This document shows positions 13,949-25,711 of a stretch of 64,000 nucleotides of DNA, in pieces. How positions within the stretch are numbered: position 1 is the stretch's first letter; each line of letters begins with the position of its first letter. The DNA is from Lagopus muta (lineage: Eukaryota; Chordata; Aves; Galliformes; Phasianidae): contig NC_064444.1 of the NCBI RefSeq assembly GCF_023343835.1, positions 5,819,219-5,883,218 of the forward strand, given 5' to 3'. A program made the translations under genes and the position numbers. The notes beneath the pieces are model-generated. The model did no database searches. It saw only the letters and a program-made list of their open reading frames with translations, and was not told the DNA's origin.

Positions 13949-16900
13949 TGCTGAAATACAACCATGTATTTCAATTTCAAATTCTGGCAAGGGGAAACAA
14001 TCCACTCTACTTGAAATCCTCTTACTTGCTTTAAGAGTCATATTATAGCAATCAGTGCCTCAGAGACATCATTCAGATCCACCAACTGTAGAAATACTGG
14101 ATATTAATTCTTCTGATAATTCTAAGCCTAACAGACCAAGATTGATTCCACAGCCTGCCAGAATGTGGATAAAACAGGAAGGCATTTAGAAATGGTTGTT
14201 GATTTCACAATAGCATAAATGTCAATTGGAATCTTAATCTCATTTTATGTTAGCTGTACTTTAAATCTTCAAAATCAAATGTACTTGTTTTGTTTCTCCA
14301 TGATAAGCTTAGGCATAAATTTGGTCATATAATTACATTAGCAAGCCTAAGATAGCAAAAAAAATTAACATTTCTTTAAAGTTAGTTACAGACTTGTCTG
14401 CTTTGCTGAATCACAGCAATTGTCAAAGATCTGAGTACTGATAGATCTGATAATTATTAGAGCACTGAGAGATAGCTGGGCAAGAGAAAAGTGATCATGA
14501 TATTGCAAAAGCATCCAGATAACTCAACAAAATGTTGTTTCTCCCCTTTGATTGAGGATGTGTCTGTTTTTTTAGAAGCCATGCTTTAGGAATATCATGG
14601 ATTTCTGAACAGCTCTCAGATCATAGTTTTTCAGCAGCTGCTAAAACATGTTTGCATAGGCTGCAGCTGTTTCTTTTCAGATGAGAATTCTGCCTCCATG
14701 ACTCATGCCTTTCTAACCTCAGCATTAGACTAAGGCTGTGCTCTGCATGATCCATTAGGACATGATAAATGAATATTTGAGTTGCTGCACAGTATGGATG
14801 CACCACATCCTTTAAGTGAAAGAATTAGTATTTGTTCCTTGGATGGAGGCAAACTCAGCTCTACATAAAATATAGAGAAAGTCACTATTTTCCCTCAAGT
14901 TTTGAGAACTGTTTAACTTTTGAAATCCTTATGTTTTTACTCAAGTTAATTCTTGTAAATTTCAATAATTTCATCCTCCTTTCTTACATCTAAAAACATT
15001 ATTTTCAGTATGATTTCATAGTTAAAGGGATTCAAATAGGCCTTCTTTTTGACAGTCTTCTAAAAACAACCTATGCATATGGAAGCTATTAACAACACCA
15101 ATGTAGAAATTGCAGAGTTAGAATCTTTGTCATAAGTGTTTCTGTATCCATAAAATTCTTATGTTGTAGCACAACAAACATTTTCATTCACTCTTGGTTT
15201 TATGACCTCGTTCCTTGAGTTCAGGGACACTACTCACATCTGAAGTTAAATATGGACACCATCAGACCTGGAGGACATAGGAGAACATCTGGTTCAGTTT
15301 TCATTAGCCCAGCTCCTACCTGAAGCAGTATCAGGAAAGCTGAAGTATGCGTGTGCAGGCATTACTGGAGGTGGGAGACAGGGAATTACCAGTGTATTTT
15401 AAAATGAAGATGCACGTTATATCTGACCACAGACATTAAAACATGGAGTTTCCACTGTAAGAGATTTAAAAGCATTCAAATGATTTGTATGTAACTACTA
15501 AAAAAAAAATATATATATATATATCAAAGAGATGGAGCACTATCAAAAGAAGATAGAACAATAATTATAACTGTTTATAAGTATTAATTACCACTACGCT
15601 TCCTGAAACAAATGAGGTATCACTTGTGATTATCTGGTTTCTAATGAGCTTCCTCACACTCATAACAGTGGATGCAGCCTATGGACAGTGCATGCAGTTC
15701 AGACAGCTGTTGTTTAGATTGAATTTTACTTGAAAAATGCTTCACTCCTAATAATTGTTCTCTTAAAATTCCTTCAACACAGCAGCTCAGGATAACTAAG
15801 TAGCCACATGCACCTTCCCTTGTTCTTGCAGATATGTCATCTAAAAAAAATAAATTAAATAGCATGAGACCCAATGCATGTCCCTGAAGCATTTCACTGG
15901 GTACTTCTCCTTGGTGGACTATTATCTTCTTTTTATGATCCTTCAGCCAATTTTCATTCTGCCTGAAAATCAATCTGAGTTCACTAAAATGTTAGCAGTA
16001 TATTCATTTGCATTCCTGACTTCTACTGATTCTGTAATTAGTAACAAAAAAAATCCAGTCACAGTCACTTAATCTACTAACTTCATATTATGATGACCTA
16101 AATGAGAACAAAAGCATTCAGGGAAGTGCAAATTAATGGATACATAGAATTTAATATCAAATGTTACATAATAACCTGGAAAACAGTGCATTTCACAGAA
16201 TGAAGTGTCTGTATCAGAGAAAAAATTTCAAATGGCTGAATTCTCACATCGGCACCAAGTGGATGGATTTTCAGAAGGATGTAAGTTACTGAGCGATGAA
16301 TACTGTTGAAACTTGAGGCTTGAGTCTGAATGTACTCTTAAAACACCGGTCATGACTTCCCTTGAAAGCCTGGCTTTTATTGTACAAGATATTTGAATTA
16401 AGGTATTTACCTTTCCTTTCTGAATGAGAATATATGTTCTGTGGTTTTGAAGACAGGCCAACAGGGAGGCTGCTTCCAAAAATAGTCTATGCTTGTGCAG
16501 CCTTTAAAAATGAAAAATAGATCTTTAAAGAGTAATGCTTAACAATGTACCCTCATTACTCATGTTTAAATTGCTTTTCTTGGCACGAAGTATTTCTCTG
16601 CTGGAATCTCTATTCTGCAGTTGAAGAGAATCCAGCATTTTAAATCTCTGATCAAACTCAAAACTCTTCACATTTACTCTATCACTGGTGGTAAAGTGAA
16701 ATCCTCAAAATAAACTCAAAAAATCTTTACACTTTTGCATCCCTAGGCCAGAAACAAGGCTCTAGTGGGGATCTACAACAAACATTCAACAAGCGTTCAG
16801 AGTACTTAAACATAACTGCAGACAGTATTAAAAAGCAGATCTCAGTCCTCACAGCTATTGATCGTATTCCTGAATGTTTTTCATGCTATTCGTTAGCTTC

Positions 16901-18261
16901 TAGTAACTAACGTTATTTATTTGGGAGTAGAAGTTCTCTTTCTCCTCAATAGAATTTAACTGTATCTTGATGTTTCAGAAGAATGTGAAGAGTTTCCTAG
17001 TTCCTGACAATAAAACAGACACCTATGCAGCATGCTGTTGAGCCAGAAGGTGGAGAGAAGCAAAAAGTAAGAAGCAGATGTTCTTGCCCTCCAATATTTC
17101 TCAAGCAAATCTTACTGTCTGTGCAGAAAGCTGGATCACAAAAGAACAATGGCATAAAAATCACCTTTTATGCTGTCTGACATTGCTGCTGAGAAAGATG
17201 TAAACCAATCACAGATTATGGTAGTTGGTGTGCTCTCACTTTCTCATGATTCAATCCAAAGAACATTTGTAGCACGTGAGACGCACAGTTGTTCTCAGCA
17301 GAGCTTGTTAGTTCAAATATAGTTCCATGCTACATAGATTTTTTTGAAAAGGGAAATCATGTCTAGTTGTCTTGGAACATGTGACTTCAGTCATCTGATC
17401 CCATAGACATACTATATTCATTCTGACTTGGAAGAGTATATGTTCTCATCAGCTGTTATAGAGGATAGTTGGTACAGTTGCTACAAGGCAGGTCAACTTT
17501 TCATTTTTCACTGCTTTTTTTCCCCTTCCTACACCCAATTCCTTTCTTCCCTCCAAGGAAAAGAATGCCAACACTCAAAACTTCTGGCTGAGTTTAGTCA
17601 CTTTTCCCCCTCCTGATTTTTTGGTTTGACCACAAAAATCAGACAATGCATTTTTCACCCAGCACTACTAATGAGCTCCTTTCTCAGAGTCTTTGTACAC
17701 TGCATAATGAAGAACATCTGCATCTTGCGTAAAGCTTGACATTTCCCTGCCTATTCACCAGTGGCTTTTTTTCTTCTTTTCTTTCAATGACTGAATGGAT
17801 TAACACTGCAGTGCTACTAATGCAATGCACGGGAAAGAAAACTGGCAGAATCTCCAGAACATTCTATTCTTATCACCTTCCCTTAATATTTCAGTAGAAT
17901 TACCCAATTCATATGGTAATCATTTCCTTCTAATCAATGTTTCATATTTAACCTTGCCTATTCACTCCTACTTATTGCTCCTTGCCAAGAAACAGAATGA
18001 GACTATTGGGGCTATATGTCATTCATGATATTAAGAACAGATTAATAATACTGACAGCACACTAACAAAAAGATGTTTTTTATTAATTAACACTTATAAA
18101 AAATTTGTTAAAGGTTACAGTGTGATTAATGTATGACAATAAACAACTATTACATGGACCAGCCAACCAATAAATTGTTCTTAACTATGAAAACTCTTTT
18201 GATGTTTTTAGAGTACTTCTCAACCTTTCTTAAAACAAAGGGCCACCTACAATCCTGAAGG

Positions 18262-18284
18262 AAAAAAAAAAAAAAAAAAAAAAA
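18262..18284. repeat. A23 homopolymer tract
   Basis: Twenty-three consecutive A bases. A second A17 run lies at 18727-18743. Both are in intergenic sequence without a recognised retroelement body. Confidence 0.95.
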
Positions 18285-19074
18285 TACTTTGACTGCCAGG
18301 CCCTTTACAAAAGGAGTATTTTCAGTGCCATATTAGTTCATATGAATTTATTATATTTTATTATTTGTATAAGCATATGCCTTTTTCTTTTTTCCTTAAT
18401 GGTTTGGTCACATGCATAGGATTACTTGTGAGATTTCTTTTAGAAAGGTGAAGAGGCTATTTTTGCATGCTACCTTCTTATATCTGGGAAGTTATTAGTG
18501 ATTCAGGTTGAGGTAGTGGTATATGGTACACACTACTTGTGTAAGGGGCTATTAACAGTTTACTAACTCATAGTAGAAGTGTACTTATGGACTAAGATTC
18601 CAGTCTTGGACGTTATCTGCGTGTGCACATGCATGCAGATAGAGTTTGTTTGCTAAGAAACTAATTTTAATTCAGCACTAGTAGAGTTTCAGTAGGACGT
18701 CTACTGGAAAACAAAAAAACTGGATTAAAAAAAAAAAAAAAAACTGAAAAATGGCAGCAAAGCTTTCCTTTGAATGAATAAAGGTTTCATTAAATCTCCA
18801 AGGCTCCCTGTTGTGCTAGAATCTAGTGGATGTTACTTAACTGCAACATACCAGCAAAAATACTGTAGGAAAAATAATAGTATTATAGAAACACAGTTTA
18901 TTTTGAAAAGAGCATAGAAAAGTATGGAAAAAGCCAAAGCTGCTCTCTTTATTACTTACAACGCTATAGTGGGACAATGATAGCGGGGTGACAAAGTCTA
19001 TAGCTACTGCAAATGAGAACAAGCCCAAATGCAGCAGCCAAAGATACAGAAATGAAGGAAAAGAGCTGCTTACC

Positions 19075-19285
19075 TTCAGAAAGCTTCACATAGTTAGGTA
19101 TCTCCAGCAAAAGATACCTACACCTCCACTGCCAACCCTTAAATGAGGTCTGGGAAGGGGTGGATCCTGACTCCAAACCTTCCAGTCACTCAGATGCATT
19201 GCATGCACCTGATCTTCTCTGGGTTGGCCTTGCCTTCCCACCAGGTGCTCAGTCACTGTTTCAGGTCATGACTTGGCATTTCCAC
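19075..19285 (+). repeat. Diverged interspersed repeat, copy B
   Basis: This is the second copy of the family seen at about 8230-8450 in WWOX intron 3, in the same orientation. The blocks CCCTTAAATGAG, CTTCCAGTCA, GCACCTG, CAGGTGCTCA, TCACT and TTCAGGTCATG are collinear with copy A, with substitutions and small indels between them. It contains no coding sequence. The ends are approximate and the family is not identified. Confidence 0.65.
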
Positions 19286-19370
19286 TACATTACCTCTATT
19301 CCACAATGTAATCTGGCCTAATCCCAAAAACTGAAGTGGATTCTCCACAAATCCATCCACTGCTATAGGG

Positions 19371-19390
19371 TTTTTTTTTTTTTTTTTTTT
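19371..19390. repeat. T20 homopolymer tract
   Basis: Twenty consecutive T bases followed by CCCC, about 100 bp after repeat copy B. Confidence 0.95.
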
Positions 19391-21259
19391 CCCCATTCTC
19401 AAGATACATGGTCCCCTACATAATCACCTGAAAACTAATTTTAAAAGAATGTTTATGTGATTATACATGCAAAAAGGAGTTCACATTCTTTATAATGCAC
19501 ATACCAGCAGAAAAACCTGTGGAAATGTAGTCCCATCTCTTGAATTATTTTAGAATGAATTACAAGAAAACAGAAACAAGAATATTAGACTTAGTTGGAA
19601 AGATTCTATGTCCAGACTAAACGCTCTAGACAATTCTTTAGGAAGATGTCAATGTTGTAAGCACTGATTTTTAGTATGCAATATTCTTAGTTAGTGCTGT
19701 GTTTTAATCAGCAAAAGAAGATATCAGATGGTTGCAGGTAACACATGTTACCACATGTATTATCTCTCAGTATATGGGTCATCTGCTCCCTATAATGTAA
19801 AAACCTTAGACACCTTTACAGATTCAACATATAAAAATCAAATGAGGAAGAAAATAAAGTGATAAGTATATATTCAACTCCTTTCCTCTTATTTTTGTTT
19901 TCAGTCACTGTTGATTCACAGATTTACTTTGGCACGATGTCTTTTTGTCCACTGGGAGCTGGCTCTTTTCCAGTTCCTATTCTTGTGTACCTTGACTTGT
20001 CTTCCTTTCAGTGCACACTAGCCTTCATAAGTAATTCCCATAGAGATGACCAGATTTTACAAATTTGTGATTTGCAATATTACACAGCTGATATAAACTA
20101 GTGATAGGCTGCTTCCAACAATTCCAAGACTTTATTTCACCAACAGACTATGGAGCAGGCAGGATGCATGGAGCAGTGCTTTCTTAGAAGTATATGATCT
20201 CTATCACAGACATCATACAGCAGCACCATTAGTGCACAGAGGGCAAACAATCCGTTTGTCAGCCTTTCGTCTGTTCTTGGGTTACCTGGCTGTTGAGGCC
20301 AGTGAGGCAACTTACGCTTGTGCCCATCAAAAATATTGATGAGTTCAGAGGCTTTCAAGAAAAAATCTGATATTATTCAGAACAAATAATACCAGCATTG
20401 CCAAAATGGTTCTAGTAACCAAAACCAAAATGGTTCTCAGTTCTAATTCTTTTTATTTCTTTGTTTGTTTTTTCTTTTTTTTTTAGAGTTGAATGCTCAG
20501 AAAAAAATTACTAGCAATACTAGTTTGTCTTCAGCATTTTAGTGTATTGCTCTGGCATATGTCTTATCATTTAAGTTTGACTTCAATGCGGGTGTTACTT
20601 CTAACCAGGTGAGATGAAAGTAGCAGAGGAATCTATTTGCTTAACTCCTGTTATTTACTAACTAAAAATCTTAAATCTTTACAGTAGCCATATTTTTATA
20701 TGGAATGGTTTAACTTTGTGTGGTGCATATGAAATATATTTGGAGTGAAACAGAAGTTGTTTTCTTTTCGTTCCACTTCTCTAACTATTTAAAATCATAA
20801 CATTGTAAGTATACAAAATAAAATGTATTTGAACAAGGAAAAATACCTCAGTCTTGAATGGAAATTAACTGAAATAGTGTCCTGTCAAATTTGAACAGGT
20901 TTCCTATAATAAATTCACATGCATTATCCACATTTTCATTTCACCATATTGTTCCCTGCTTAATTAGGTACTGGCCATGTTCTGCTTCATGCTTTTAATC
21001 TTGCTGCTTTTCACACTGCTTTAGCTAGCTCAAATTGAGTGCTCAGCTAAATCTGTAAAATGATAATTTGTTTAACAGTATGTTAGATTTATAGAGCAGT
21101 TCAACAGTAACTCACTTGCTGTAGTAATCATGTAGCACATGCTAACATAATTACTCTAGATGTTCTGAAGTAAATATGAAATACAGTATTTGTTAATTGA
21201 ATGCTAAGCGTAGCGTTATCTGATTCAAGAATCAAAAATAAAGTTGACATGATGTGGCC

Positions 21260-21280
21260 TTTTTTTTTTTTTTTTTTTTT
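21260..21280. repeat. T21 homopolymer tract
   Basis: A run of T bases in intergenic DNA. The poly-Lys stretch in the minus-strand ORF across it is an artefact of this run. Confidence 0.95.
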
Positions 21281-21989
21281 GTGAGGAAAATTCAGGGTCT
21301 CTATTGGAAGAGAGGGTACTTTTGGCATGAGGACTCTATTAAGCAATGCTAATTTCAATCCTTAATTTCCTTATGCTTCATCTTCTCCTATGTAAAATGG
21401 GGTTTGTAATCTTCCTTTTTTTAATCCAGACAGTAAACTTTTCTGAATAGGAGCTTTGTTTTACCATGTACACAAGAAGGACCTGAAAACAAGAACATGA
21501 TAATATTGTAAGTTAGAAGAGGCAACTCTGATTACATATAGGTAAAATTTTAACAAATCAGTTGTGTTCTAGAAAGGGTTAGTTCTGCTGCTGTTGGGCA
21601 CTACTGGTTAAAGCTTGATTCTATCCTAAGAAAAAAGCTTGTGCTTTTAATCCTTTCTCTCTCCTTTTTTGATAGTCCCTCATCCCTTCTTCTCCTCCTA
21701 TCATTATATTTGCACTCCAGCCTTTGAAAAGCATGACCAGCTGAGACAGATTTTCCTAAATATATAATTAATATGTGGTAAATATCTTTTTATTTACACT
21801 GCAAGTGATATCAAAAAATATCTGTTTCAACCGATTTTCTAGATGACTTAAACATCTCACAAAAGAGCAAAACTCCTGGCATACATGATAACTTAAGAAA
21901 ATAATCAAAAATCAAAACACTGAATTTATATAAAACAATCATAAATTGCATGTATTTCAGAGGTGTAGAAGATGAAGCCCTCATTCAGG

Positions 21990-22450
21990 AGCAGAGCTAG
22001 GGCGTGAATTCTCCAAAGGGAGACCCAGGGATAAGGTTTGCAGTCGTGCTCCCGGACGATCTGGGACAGAACCCCGCAGAGCCTCTGCCATGCAGTCAGA
22101 GGCAGTTTTCCCCGCTTGGAGGACCTCTTCTGCACGGGGCACTCACCAGCTGCCCCCGCAGCTTCAGCTCGGGACGCTGGCGGACAGCGCCATCCCGGGG
22201 CAGACCGCAGCGCTTCGGCCGCCGCCTCGGGACAGCGCTGTCCGCCGGCTCCCGGTGCTGAAGCTGAGAGGGCAGCTGTAAGCGCTGGATGCGCGGGCTG
22301 CGCCGGGCCGGATCCTGCGAGCAGCACATGGCCCCGAAAATCCCTCTGTTGCACCACACCCGCTGCTTGCTCCTAACAGTTCAGACGGGAGATCCGCTCC
22401 CTCGGTGGGGATTTCAGAGCAGGAACTGACAAGCGGTGAAGGCATAGCGG
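21990..22450. promoter_or_regulatory. Orphan GC/CpG-rich island between CLEC3A and WWOX
   Basis: About 450 bp of GC- and CpG-rich sequence stands alone about 10 kb upstream of WWOX and about 3 kb beyond the 3' end of CLEC3A. Open frames exist on both strands, as expected for high GC. On the minus strand a strong donor-like site (CTG|GTGAGT) begins its GT at 22146; on the plus strand a weaker one (CT|GTAAGC) begins at 22278. A promoter or first exon of an unannotated, possibly noncoding, transcript is a reasonable inference. A GC-rich repeat insertion is the alternative. Confidence 0.5.
22148..22277. repeat. Imperfect inverted repeat, 43-bp arms
   Basis: The left arm at 22148-22190 and the right arm at 22235-22277 are reverse complements at 36 of 43 positions with no gap. 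Weaker pairing continues inward for about 12 bp (8 of 12), leaving a GC-rich loop of about 20 bp. The arms begin and end with AGCTGCCC/GGGCAGCT. The whole forms a hairpin or cruciform of about 130 bp at the centre of the 22-kb CpG-rich island. Confidence 0.9.
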
Positions 22451-25325
22451 GTGGCCTTAACTGATATAATTTTAAATACACAGAAGCAGACTTCTGCGTC
22501 CTAGAGAATTTTCTTGCCCAAAGGGGTTGATAAGTATGTATGAGGACTGTGGAAAAGAATAATGTATGGAGAAAAATAAATGGCAGCAGGAAAAATCAAG
22601 AGAAAAAGGTGGGAGAAAGAGGGAGGAAATATTACTAAGTAAAAGGGCTATGGTTACATTTGTGTGTGTAAGCTCACATTACTATGTGCTGAAATACATG
22701 TGACAGAAGCAAAGCGATGCAGCTCTGTAGCAAGACAGCTATGCTGTAAAGGCAGAATCTGTAACATACCTGGAATTCAATAAAGTCTTATTTTTTTCTG
22801 CCCAAAATAGACATTTGCTAATACTTGTCATCAGATATACAAATAATGTATGTCTAGCTTTAGTGACAAGCACTTCTGAAAATTAATATTAAGTCTTTAA
22901 AAAAAAATTCTATTTTCCTGCAAACATTATTAGAAAATAACTGGAAGGAACTGAAAGCAGTGTTCTGTACAGTAAATACCATTTAAATGGCGCTTCAGAC
23001 TTGTGTTCTGCGTTCTGCTGCTGTACCACTGGGTGGGAGTGTTGCAGCTTTTTCCGGAGTTGATTTGCAGTCACGTACCTAAAAGTTGCAGTTATGTCCT
23101 GTTGCACAACTTGGTGAGGAGATGAAGAACTCAGAGCTGGAACTTGCAGTGAAAACATCACCGGGAGACCTCAGAGGATTTAAAAAAACTAATTGGAAGA
23201 GACTAGGTAGACAAAAGACTAGAGAAGGAAGCCCAATCTACTCAAATGGAAAACACAAGTAATACTGAGTGTTATCCAGAAAGAGGAAACACAGAGAAGG
23301 ATGGTGATAAGAACTTGTGCAGAGAACTAGTGGGTCAGAGCCAGCCCACCTTGCAGCAGATACTTATCCTTGCTCTGAGCTCCCTTCACACAGGTGCACT
23401 GAGATGGGAGGTAGTGGTGGTTGACTTGATAGGACAAAGTTTTTCTCCCTGCTATGTTTCTACTTTCTTTTCTGTTTGTCTTGCTGCCACTGCAGGCCTT
23501 TCCAAGAGATTTTCATCATCCTACCATTTCCTTTCCATCTCCAGCCACATCAGATTTTTTTTCTGTCATTTTCCAGTTTACTTCATCTCTGCCATTATTA
23601 CTTATTTAATCAAGAGTTCTGCTGTGAATCTTAATATTGATTATCAATTTATAAACTCATCGAACTTTGATAGTTGTTTGCAGTAAGCAGGTTTTTGAAT
23701 TTGCACTGAACTTGCAATTTGCTTGTAGCTGTAGGGATATGCTCAGATAACACACTATTTCAGGCAGAGGTAAAGAAGCCATAGGAAATGACTGCAAAGT
23801 TTTAATTGTGTTACAAAATAGGTAACGGGAATATTGCTTCCTAACCACAGTTGGTAGATTCTGATAGAAAATTTTGGGGACTTTTTGCTCCTTTATTTAT
23901 CTAGGGATCCAAGTAAGACAACTCAGAATTAGGCCTACATGCTGGCAAATTGAATTAATTGCAATACATATTACAGGGCTGCACAGAGTGCTTGCATCTT
24001 ATATGATACTCAGGCAAGTAGGGATTTTGTCTTGTGGCATGTATGTACAGTGAAGATGTGGTATACAACACCCAAAGTTCTTATGAATCCTCAAGAAAGC
24101 ACTTGGAAATAATGGCCTTTGCATGTATGCTAAAGCTCTTAAAAACACTACTACATTTAAATACCAGTAATTGCAAATTTATTGCACAATTTAAGAAAAT
24201 CTTGCACAATTAAAAGAGAAAAAGTAGAAATTAGCCTCCAAGCAACAATATATTTAGATCATTTATTGAAATTCCTTTACATGACGGAAAAACTGCAGTT
24301 TATAACATGAAGGCAAATATGTATTGTGATGTTAAGAATAGCAAAAAATAGCTAGCTCAAATGTTGGGTATCAAATGGAAAAATCTGCACATGGCTCAGT
24401 GAGTGATGGTTTGGCCCCACTCATCTGTGCCAGCAAGGCATGCTACGCACAATATGGAGAGAGGAGATTGAGGGGGTATGTTGTGCCTGAGAGGGAACCC
24501 TTCCTCTCCATTCATGCCTGAATAATAAAGCCTCATTCTGATCCAGCAGGAGAGGCATTTGCACATCTTTCTAAGGGATTACATGCTAGCACCATGATCA
24601 AGTCCCAGGTTGGTTTCTTCTACAGGAATGCTCCAAGTGATATCTAATATTTAACCATAATTGAGACATTTAGAAACAACCATGCTTAGACCTGATATTT
24701 ATAATAGCTACTTCCCCCATTTTGTAGCAGTGTATCTTATTTAACTCTGTGTGCTTTAAAAATTATCATCAGATTTTCCTTTTTATCTTTCCTATCTCAT
24801 AGGTAAAAGTCTTGGTCACAAATCCATCCTGTTACACTCTGTAAGGAGGATGGCCGTTTTCCCAGGATAAACCCCAATATCTTCCTTAAGCACTGGAACA
24901 GAGAAGAGCCCTACATCTTCTGTTAGAACGTGTCTCCACACAGCAACCTTCTTGTATACTTTCAATAAATTCACTAGAGATGTGAGATCAAGTAAAAACC
25001 TTTCTACCATGAAGATGTGCAGAAATGAAGGTGAACCCCAGTAACCTGAACATCAGGCTGAAAGAATATGGCAAAATACGATGCAATATAGGTCAAAACA
25101 TAGCATGTATTCCTGTACATGATGAGAGCACTCACTACACATAACATTTTAAGCATCTGAGTAGAAAATAAATTAATGAAGAAAAATTCTGTTTCAGGAA
25201 AGAGCGAATATAATGCAACAGATGGATATTTTTAACTCACCACTGTCTAAGTGGGAGGGGCTGCTAACAAGAAAAGATGGCATGTTAATAACCCAAAATA
25301 CGGTCATGATCACTTGTGTATGGAA
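22451..25325. other. Intergenic region and probable CLEC3A 3' UTR
   Basis: I recognise no coding gene here. The part next to 25,325 should be CLEC3A 3' UTR on the minus strand. The first canonical AATAAA signals in that direction are at 24267-24262 and 24183-24178, which would give a 3' UTR of about 1.1 kb; this is a prediction from motif only. A 146-codon plus-strand ORF at 23246-23686 has no recognised domain and is probably chance. Confidence 0.55.
24390..24565 (+). mobile_element. Possible LTR fragment (weak)
   Basis: A segment less AT-rich than its surroundings contains CCCTTCCTCTCC, then AATAATAAAGCCTCATTCTG, which looks like the polyadenylation end of a solo LTR. I see no clear terminal TG...CA ends or target-site duplication, so this is only a suggestion. 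Confidence 0.25.
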
Positions 25326-25711
25326 TTATGGGATCAGAAATTCACAAATATATCTTTTGGCAGTACGGCAGACCTCATCCACCCACTTGCCTTGTGTTGA
25401 AGAGAAGACACAATTTTCACGCTTCCCCCCGTTTGGCTGGGCATGATCCCAATTGAAGTACTGTAGAGCCATGCCATTAACATCAACAAACTTCCCTTCA
25501 TTTACCATGTCATTGACACCTAGCCAGAACTCAGACCCTCCAGGCATACTGTTCTTGCCATAGTCTCGGAGAGTATTTGTTTCATCGCTATTCCTTGGGA
25601 TAGCCAGTGTCCCTCCCTTGGCTATGCAGTCTTCATTGGCTTCATGAAAATGCTTGGTGCCTTCTGATATGAGGTAGCACTTCTTATGGGCCTTTGTCCC
25701 TCGAAGACAGA
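25326..25711 (-). CDS. CLEC3A: CLEC3A coding exon 3 (C-type lectin domain)
   Basis: The last coding exon is 386 nt long. It follows a TATTCACAG acceptor and ends in TAA at 25328-25326. It encodes residues 66-193, essentially the whole C-type lectin-like domain of a tetranectin-family cartilage protein. Conserved features are the cysteines at about 67, 77, 94, 166, 180 and 188, the WLGVND core at 128-133 and the terminal RYICEF. The loop reads AQPNGGKRENC, and the segment after it GKWVDEVC, so the WND calcium-ligand triplet of sugar-binding lectins is absent. Human CLEC3A is, as I recall, 197 aa and also lacks it. The predicted whole protein here is 193 aa. Confidence 0.97.

Noticed and set aside
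21926..22357. 143-codon minus-strand ORF across the 22-kb island
   Set aside because: It is not called as a CDS: several overlapping frames are open on both strands, the likely donor at 22146 would interrupt it, and no family is recognised. The region is reported as an island and inverted repeat instead.
23246..23686. 146-codon plus-strand ORF with a hydrophobic C-terminal half
   Set aside because: No signal of a known family. The Phe/Ser/Ile-rich composition reflects T-rich DNA.
25213..25446. Plus-strand ORF overlapping CLEC3A exon 3
   Set aside because: A shadow of the real lectin exon on the opposite strand.
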